Shown here one piece after another: positions 57,870 through 64,000 of a DNA stretch of 64,000 bases (position 1 is the first letter of the stretch; each line of letters opens with the position of its first letter). Made by a program: the position numbers and the translations under genes. Source of the DNA: Hemerocallis citrina (lineage: Eukaryota; Streptophyta; Magnoliopsida; Asparagales; Asphodelaceae). The notes beneath the pieces are model-generated. The model did not search any database. It saw only the letters and a list, made by a program, of their open reading frames with translations, and was not told the origin of the DNA. The DNA lies in assembly GCA_017893485.1 (NCBI GenBank), contig CM030365.1:47300458-47364457 (forward strand), given 5' to 3'.

Positions 57870-59303
57870 CTACGCTCGATATGGAGAGAACAAGATATAC
57901 AAGGTCACAAAAACAGTCCTGGGAATGCGTCCTTCATACGGCTCCGGCTCCCAAGTGGCTTCCTCCATGAACTGGTTTCTTCAGAGCACCTTCGCCATCG
58001 GAATGACTTTATTTCTCAGTACCTTCTCTTGATGATCTAGGATCTTTACTGGCTGCTCCTTGTAAGAGAGGTCCACCTACAAATCCTCAAGAATCTCTGG
58101 TAGTTGGTGGCTTGGATCTGGTACATATCTCCTTAGCATCGAGACATGGAATACATCGTGCACTTACGCCAACTCTTCGGGTATCTCTAACTTGTATGTC
58201 GTCTTTCCAACCCTGTTCAGAATCTTATATGGTCCAATATACCTCGGGGCTAGCCTGCCACCCCTTCCAACTTTGATTACACCCTTGGTGGCTGAGACTT
58301 TCAAGAATACTGAATTGCCTTCTTCAAATTCTAGTTCCCTTCGGCGGTTGTCGGCATAGCTTTTCTTTTTGCTCCATGCTATTAGTAATCTCTTCCTGAT
58401 CAGCTCAATCTTCTCTGAAGCCTGCTATACGATTTTAGGTCCCAACATCTGCCTCTCTTCTACTTCATACCAGCACACGGGCGTCCTACACTTCTTTTCA
58501 TACAGAGCTTCATATGGATCCAAACCAATACTAGCTTGGAAACTGTTATTATAAGCAAATTCTACAAAAGCTGAGTACCTTTCCCAGCTCTCTCCGAAGT
58601 CCCACCCACACGCCCTAGGAATATTTTCTAGAATTCTGTTTACTCTTTCAGTTTGTCCATCAGTTTGTGGATGGAAAGTTGTATTAAAATATGTCCTGGT
58701 TCCTAAAGCTGCTTGCAGACTCTACTAGAATCGTGAAGTAAACCTTGCATCTCTGTCGGAGACAATCGATACAGGCACTCCATGTAGTTTCACTACCCCT
58801 TCAATGTAAACTTCTGCCAACTTCTCCAATGACCATGTAATTTTACTGGAAGAAAATGTGCAGACTTCGTAAGACGGTCTACAATAACCCAGATTAAGTC
58901 ATTACCTTTAGATCTCCGGGGAAACCCGTGATGAAGTCCATACTGATGTTCTCCCACTTTCACTCTGGAATGGGTAGTGGCTGTAGTAATCCTTCGGGCT
59001 TTTGATTCTCTGCCTTGATCTTCTGACATGTAAGATATCTGTCTACAAACTTTGCTATATCCCGCTTCATTCCGGCCCACTAATAATATTGTTTCACATC
59101 CCGATACATCTTTGTACTTTCTGGGTGGACAGCGAGTAGAGTGGTGTCCGCTTCCATCATGATTTGTTCCCTTAGATCCTCATCCTTTGGTACGCACAAC
59201 TTGTTCCCAAGCCACAGTAATCCTTCTCTTATACTGAACTCTGGAAGTTTCCCTTTGTTCACCTGCTGCTTAATTGCTTGAATATCGGAATGCCCTCCCT
59301 GAG
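57870..59303 (-). pseudogene. Chromovirus integrase and chromodomain (decayed, truncated)
   Basis: The integrase zinc finger (HPESTKMYRDVKQYY-stop-W-A-G, then YLTCQKIK) precedes the core (ISMDFITGFPRR, VIVDRLTKSAHFLPVK). The middle Asp region is frameshifted; HPQTDGQTERVNRILE-like sequence and FVEFAYNNSFQASIG follow near 58690-58540. The C-terminal part has LAPRYIGPYKIL, VFHVSMLRRYVPD and a chromodomain (VKILDHQEKVLRNKVIPMAK, WEPE), ending at a stop at 57870-57872. Chromodomains direct integration to modified histones. The upstream part of the element is missing beyond 59303, where LTR D4 begins. Several stops make it inactive. Confidence 0.9.
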
Positions 59304-59823
59304 TGAAACACCGCCATTTTTTTTTCAATTTTATTACTCCAAATTCAATTCTTTCAATTTCTATACAACTTTAAACATAAACTAAAATAGTTATATTTCA
59401 AATACAATTTTGGCAGAGTTTTCCCTGAAATTTCTGCCCCGAAACACAAAATGCTTATGGAATTCTGCTCCAAATTTCGTAGCTCACAACACAGGAAATT
59501 TTTTCCTGGGCTCCCCAGGCCAAAATGAGCATAATCACACAGGCATTATATATATAATACTTTGGGGGCCAAACCCACAATTGAATATTAAATATCAAAT
59601 AAAAACCATAGATACTTTCGAAAACATATAAGGTTTTTAGAAAAACTTTAGAATAACCTTTCAAAAACCAACCACAGTTCCCCGTACTCCACAACGACGT
59701 GGGTACGGGGCTTTCATACTCCATCACACCACTATATATTTATTATCTCTTACAGTTATACACAAAATCTTTCGTAATACAAATTAATACATCAACTATA
59801 CCTATATTCACATATAATATATA

Positions 59824-59994
59824 TGGGAAAAAGGGGTATGAGCAACTTGCTCATTTAGTAAATAAGCAATTGATGATGTGGCATACATGTGATTGGAAAA
59901 GTCTTAAATGGGTTAATTGTCCAATGTTTCACATGCTTGCCACATAATCAATTGCTCATTTACTAAATGAGCAAGTTGCTCATATCCCTTTTAC

Positions 59995-59997
<3 letters not shown>
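59824..59997. mobile_element. MITE-like hairpin element, 174 bp
   Basis: Terminal inverted repeats of about 58 bases (GGTATGAGCAACTTGCTCAT at left, ATGAGCAAGTTGCTCATATC at right) with few mismatches, separated by about 56 bases. Each arm also contains the short palindrome GAGCAACTTGCTC. It sits in AT-repeat DNA, so the target duplication cannot be read. No coding capacity. Confidence 0.75.

Positions 59998-60051
<54 letters not shown>
59998..60051. repeat. (AT)n microsatellite
   Basis: About 26 AT units directly after the MITE-like element. Confidence 0.95.
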
Positions 60052-60054
<3 letters not shown>

Positions 60055-60394
60055 AATTACTACGAGCAAAGTATAGCTACCTACCCTCAACAACTATCTC
60101 ACCTCGCTGCTATCAAAACATGCAGAAGAATTAGGGTTGTCCACCCTAAGGGAGGGACACCCCTAACCCCTAGAAAACAGCTGGGGCTAGCCAAGTCTAG
60201 TGCGAGTATAATTTACTAGTTTAGCAAATAAATTAAACTGTATAAAGAAAATAGATTGAACTTACGAATATCAAGATAATGAAATTCAACCTGAAATCTG
60301 AACATAAAAACATCAAAAATGCAACTTTATATTAAAATACTCTTGTAAATCTGTAGCCCTCTACATATCCCCCACCACTCTCCCTACCTTGAAG

Positions 60395-60460
60395 TTGTGC
60401 CTCGGCAGGTAGTTCCCACCATTTCCATGGAAATAGTGGGCTGGTAGTTCCTCGGCACAA
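60395..60460. promoter_or_regulatory. LTR D4 two-tier hairpin
   Basis: Outer arms TTGTGCC and GGCACAA (60395-60401, 60454-60460). Inner arms CCCAC(C)ATTTCC and GGAAAT(A)GTGGG (60415-60440). It corresponds to 28329-28387 in D1, with different bases paired in both tiers. Confidence 0.55.
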
Positions 60461-61844
60461 TTCCAAGGCACATCAACTCATATTATAATTTTGTATTTAA
60501 TTTAATACTCACTCTTATCTCATACTTCATTAATATTCATTCTCATTCTTATTTTATAATAAGCTTAACTTGATTTTCCTTCACTTCTCCTCACACAACT
60601 TACTTTTCTTTTTATTCATACATGGCATAATATATTCTTTTTACTTATCATATTCATTCCCAGAATAAATTCGTTCATTTTATTCATATTAATTCACACA
60701 CCCACTTCCTTCACTTTTCATACTCATTTACATAACTCAAAGTCATCACTTTATGCATCAAACAAATATCACATATAATTTTACTTTACGTTCATATAAT
60801 ATTACATCATACATACACACTTTCTTTACTTCTTGTACACTTTTCCATACCACAATTTGTTCGAATTATTCATATTAATTTCTCACACGTAATTCCTTCA
60901 TGGTTAATCTCATATACACCACATCATATCAATTCATATAGATAATTTCTTCACTTTATATTCTAAGACATAGTACTATATTAATTCACATATATAATTC
61001 GTTTACTTTTCATATATAATCACAAACACAATATTCCTCTTTTCATGAATATCTTCACATCACCATTTCTTTATTTTAATTTCTAATTATATTATGCAAT
61101 TAGCTTGTTTTACATACTTAGTTAACCACATATTCACTACCATTTATTTTCATTTACAAACTCTTGACTTACATTCCTTCACACTCATTTTCCTTCATTT
61201 TCATTTTCTTTCTCTTTCACATATTACATAACTTCACATTTATTCAATCATATAATATCACATTCATTTATTTTCATCGCATCTTGTTCACATGCATTCA
61301 ATCTCATAATATCACATTCATTCATATCTTATAACTTATATCATAATATCTCGTAATACGTTAACTTTCATTCTCATTATATTTACAATTTATCTTCTCT
61401 TCATTCTAATTTCATCTTACAAATTATTTTAATGCTCATTCCTAGTTTATCATATATCTTGCTTTATAATTTATTCTCATCCCATCATACAACTATTGAT
61501 TCTTGATTTTGATGACTACAACATAATGCAACATGTATCTGTGCTATACTGTATATAATTGCAGGTTGTATACACAAAGGCTTCATTTCTCTAAAGCTGA
61601 ACAAATGAACAAGCACAGCTCTGGATAAAGACAATGTCTTCACTCAAGACTCAAGTCAAGACCTATGTTTCAATGTCATTTATTTTTTTGTGTCTTGTAA
61701 ACAAATGTAATATTCTTCTTTATTGAGTCTTAGAATGATGTACAGCCTTGTCACACACACAAACACTCACATATAACTTTTTATAACTGTGTGTTTTCAA
61801 ATCCAAAGGTCAAAATAGCTTGAACTACATTAGCTGTTGAGTAC

Positions 61845-62790
61845 CAGTCGACTGCCACTTATACCAGTCGACTGAGTCTGTACAAAACTGCCTAATCTTA
61901 TTCAAACTCTGACCAGTAGACTCATTATGGCAACCCAGTCGACTGTTCAAGTGCTTTTGACAGTTTTCTGTTTTAAACTCGCATTTTCAAATTTAAATCT
62001 TTTATTCCGTTGGTTAACAGTTGGAACAACTGTTTCCCAACGTCCAGTATTTCTAACTCTATAAATAGAGAATAGCATTCACTGTGAAAAGATACATACT
62101 TAACACTCCAAGCAATTTTTGAAGAACAACTTTAAGTTTTGTGCTTTCAAGTGATAAAAGCTTTCAAACTTTACTAAGACTTGGTTCTCTGTCTTCAGTC
62201 CAGCATAACATTGAATTTCATTTTGGACTGGATTTGGAAGTCAACCATTTAGCCACGTACTACATCACAATCACAATAAGGCTATAGGTTGATTGTAAAC
62301 AATCTCTATTGTTTTTCTTTTCCTCTTGGTTGGAAAGTAGGACTCTAGGGTGTAGAGTCAGGTCTGTCACTCTTGGTGGAAGAGTGGGTTGCTTTCTCTG
62401 GTTGAGAAAAAGGACTACGGGTTGGACAAGGTAGTTGTCTGAACGCTGTAGGGTATTCTTGTAAACTTTTTCAAGAATAGTGGAAATCTCAAGTGGATTG
62501 CTTGGGGACTGGATGTAGGTCGGAAGGACCGAACCATGATACATCGTGTGTACTCTGTGGTTGTATCTCTCTACTTGCATTTCTATTTTCTCAGTTTATT
62601 GTTCTTACTGTGAAACTTGTCTGGACAGTCGACTGAGTACTCAGATAAGTCGACTGATCAGACTCGTACTACTCTGAAGTTTATTTGTATGTTAAGTCGA
62701 CTGTCTCATCTCTAAGTCGACTTCACAGACTTATTTAAATTACTTTTCATTTTGTTAATTCAGTCGACTGGTTTATCCCTCAAGTCGACT
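61845..62790. repeat. Nine AGTCGACT palindromes in two clusters
   Basis: Perfect AGTCGACT lies at 61846, 61866, 61937, 62627, 62648, 62695, 62715, 62762 and 62783, often extended to CAGTCGACTG. The first three lie upstream of the TATA box, the other six in the last 270 bases of the LTR. CAGTAGACT near 61914 is an imperfect copy. Confidence 0.95.
62059..62068 (+). promoter_or_regulatory. SIRE-like LTR TATA box
   Basis: CTATAAATAG, 563 bases into the LTR. Confidence 0.7.
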
Positions 62791-62895
62791 GTACAGAAAA
62801 AAAATTTCAATTCCGCATTTTATTTCTTACAAACACTATTCACCCCCCCCCCACCCCCTCTAGTGTTTGTTGCCTTGCCTACAGGATCCAACACT

Positions 62896-62907
62896 TGGTA
62901 TCAGAGC
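62896..62907 (+). promoter_or_regulatory. SIRE-like primer binding site (tRNA-iMet)
   Basis: TGGTATCAGAGC, two bases after the LTR end (62893), identical to the Copia primer site at 46842. Confidence 0.95.
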
Positions 62908-62920
62908 AAGGTTGAGTGCA

Positions 62921-64000
62921 ATGGAAACTACCTCAAATGCAAATCAGTACCATGAAGGCCAATCTACACAAAGGCCACCTCTTTTCGATGGAACAAATTA
63001 CAATTATTGGAAGTGCAGAATGAAGATCTACCTTCAATCCATCAATTATGAAATATGGAACATGACTAAAACAGAATACACTGCTCCTACTATTCCATAT
63101 GCACAATGGAATGACGACATGAAGAACCAAACAATGAACAATGCAAAAGCAATGAATGCATTATTCTTTGCTCTCACAAAGGAGGAGTTCAACTGTATGT
63201 CAAATACAACAACCGCACATCAAATCTGGCACACACTCGAGGTAACTCATGAAGGAACAAACAAAGTGAAAGAATCTAAAATATTTGTTCTTGTTCACAG
63301 GTTTGAAATGTTCCGCATGAAAGAAAATGAAAGTGTGTCCGAGATGATTACCAGATTTACAGACATTACAAACTCACTTGTGGCACTTGGGAAGATATAC
63401 ACTCAAGCAGAGATGGTGAGAAAAGTACTTCGTGCACTTACTCCTGAATGGAAAAAGAAGACCACTGTCATAGAAGAGGCCAATGATTTATCACAACTTT
63501 CTCTTGAGAATCTTGTGAGAAATCTAATGGCTTATGAGATACAAATTGAAGAACGGAAGAAGGGTGCTGAACCACAACAGTCAAAGAAGAAATCATTAGC
63601 ATTCAAAGCCATGACAGACTCCGAAGATGAAGAAGAAGATGAGGAGGAGATTGCTATGTTCACAAGGAGATTCAAAAAATTTCTAAGGAAAGGCATGTTC
63701 AACTCGAAATTTAAAGATTCTAATGATCCTCCAACTTGTTTCAGGTGTAACAAAACAGACCATATGAAGAAGGATTGTCCACTAGAGAACACAAAGTCTA
63801 AGGGAAAGACATCCAATTTCAAGAAAGATAAGTACACTAAGAACAAGTTCGCCAAAAATAAAAAGGCATATCAAGCAACTTGGGATGACAGCGATTCTTC
63901 TTCAGAAGAAGAAATTGATGAAACCAACGAGGTTGCAAACGTGTGCTTCATGGCATCACAGAATCAAGTAAGTAATGAGTGTGATTCTGACGATTTACTT
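62921..64000 (+). CDS. Gag of SIRE-like Copia element (partial, open at right edge)
   Basis: Gag would form the cytoplasmic particle that packages element RNA. The ATG at 62921 lies 13 bases after the primer site and opens 360 codons without a stop, to the window edge. Residues about 20-45 (PPLFDGTNYNYWKCRMKIYL) are the DUF4219/UBN2-type Gag start. HQIWHTLEVTHEGTNKVKES and VSEMITRFTDITNSLVALGK belong to the UBN2 core. An acidic stretch (DSEDEEEDEEE) precedes a CCHC zinc knuckle, C273, C276, H281, C286 (CFRCNKTDHMKKDC), with Asp before the His where Gly is usual. A basic Lys-rich tail and DDSDSSSEEE follow. Pol should continue beyond 64000. Confidence 0.93.
   Translation, partial: METTSNANQYHEGQSTQRPPLFDGTNYNYWKCRMKIYLQSINYEIWNMTKTEYTAPTIPYAQWNDDMKNQTMNNAKAMNALFFALTKEEFNCMSNTTTAHQIWHTLEVTHEGTNKVKESKIFVLVHRFEMFRMKENESVSEMITRFTDITNSLVALGKIYTQAEMVRKVLRALTPEWKKKTTVIEEANDLSQLSLENLVRNLMAYEIQIEERKKGAEPQQSKKKSLAFKAMTDSEDEEEDEEEIAMFTRRFKKFLRKGMFNSKFKDSNDPPTCFRCNKTDHMKKDCPLENTKSKGKTSNFKKDKYTKNKFAKNKKAYQATWDDSDSSSEEEIDETNEVANVCFMASQNQVSNECDSDDLL

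Larger units (their letters stand above)
59304..61496 (-). mobile_element. LTR D4 (D family), truncated at right
   Basis: Starts TGAAACACCGCC on the plus strand, inside the chromovirus integrase. Early words (TTTCTGCCCCG, TTTCGTAGC, CACAACACAGG) match the start of D1. It contains a MITE-like hairpin, an AT microsatellite and a two-tier hairpin. 60480-61490 is AT-rich with many TCACAT/TTCATT words and nothing else recognisable. The right end is cut by the next Copia element, and no target duplication is found. Confidence 0.6.
61497..62893 (+). repeat. SIRE-like 5' LTR
   Basis: Starts TGATTCTTGATTTTGATGAC, ends GGATCCAACA, 1397 bp. ACTAT (61492-61496) would be the target duplication. It contains nine AGTCGACT palindromes and a C10 run near 62842. 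Confidence 0.8.
61497..64000 (+). mobile_element. SIRE/Maximus-like Ty1/Copia element, 5' part
   Basis: 5' LTR (61497-62893), tRNA-Met primer site and an uninterrupted gag that reaches the window edge. The LTR start (TTGATTTTGATGACTACAAC), the poly-C tract before the LTR end and the Gag type resemble the SIRE/Maximus group. The rest of pol and the 3' LTR lie outside the window. Since gag is open throughout, this may be a recent insertion. Confidence 0.85.

Noticed and set aside
1..64000. Any host protein-coding gene, rRNA or bacterial-type operon
   Set aside because: No intact domain outside retrotransposons was seen in either strand, and no rRNA-like sequence was recognised.

Overview
This window is plant nuclear DNA, almost certainly from a repeat-rich angiosperm. 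I found no host gene. Nearly every base belongs to LTR retrotransposons that are nested, truncated or reduced to solo LTRs. The plant origin rests on the families seen: Tat-type Ty3/Gypsy with two RNase H domains, a chromodomain Ty3/Gypsy integrase, and Ty1/Copia elements primed by initiator tRNA-Met. Genus cannot be read from the sequence. Family letters (B, C, D, F, G) are my own labels for LTR groups.

Layout. 1-6781: 5' part of a decayed Tat-like Gypsy element (Tat-I, minus strand), inserted into a family-B LTR. 6782-15524: two family-B LTRs in inverted orientation, the left one split by a 3.45 kb solo LTR (F, 8337-11787, 5-bp TSD). 15525-23119: the 3' region of a second Tat-like element (Tat-II), with antisense gene remnants and 67-bp tandem arrays, split by solo LTR B2 (16702-19906). 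23120-27538: two truncated family-C LTRs. 27539-37629: LTR D1, split by a 5.27 kb solo LTR (G, 30371-35635, TSD CCCAC). 37630-40805: truncated LTR B3. 40806-54567: LTR fragment D2, split by LTR B4 (from 41763), which is itself split by a complete Copia element (45288-53730, TSD TTAAT). 54568-59303: 3' LTR (D3), polypurine tract and integrase-chromodomain of a Gypsy chromovirus, minus strand. 59304-61496: LTR D4 with a short MITE-like hairpin. 61497-64000: 5' LTR, primer site and an uninterrupted gag of a SIRE/Maximus-like Copia element that runs off the right edge.

How the parts relate. Solo LTRs F and G and the D-family LTRs share TGTAA..CCC / GGG..TTACA-type ends and a conserved hairpin near the 3' end. 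D3 is physically attached to a chromodomain integrase, so the orphan LTRs are probably chromovirus (Tekay/Del-like) in origin. The youngest datable event is the Copia insertion: its two 1553-bp LTRs differ at six positions by eye, yet its coding body is ruined, which suggests movement in trans. The only uninterrupted coding sequence is the gag at the right edge.

I see no new host pathway or defence system. The observations most worth a second look are the shared LTR hairpin, the antisense genes and satellite-like arrays of Tat-II, the clustered AGTCGACT palindromes in the SIRE-like LTR, and the young but defective Copia element.
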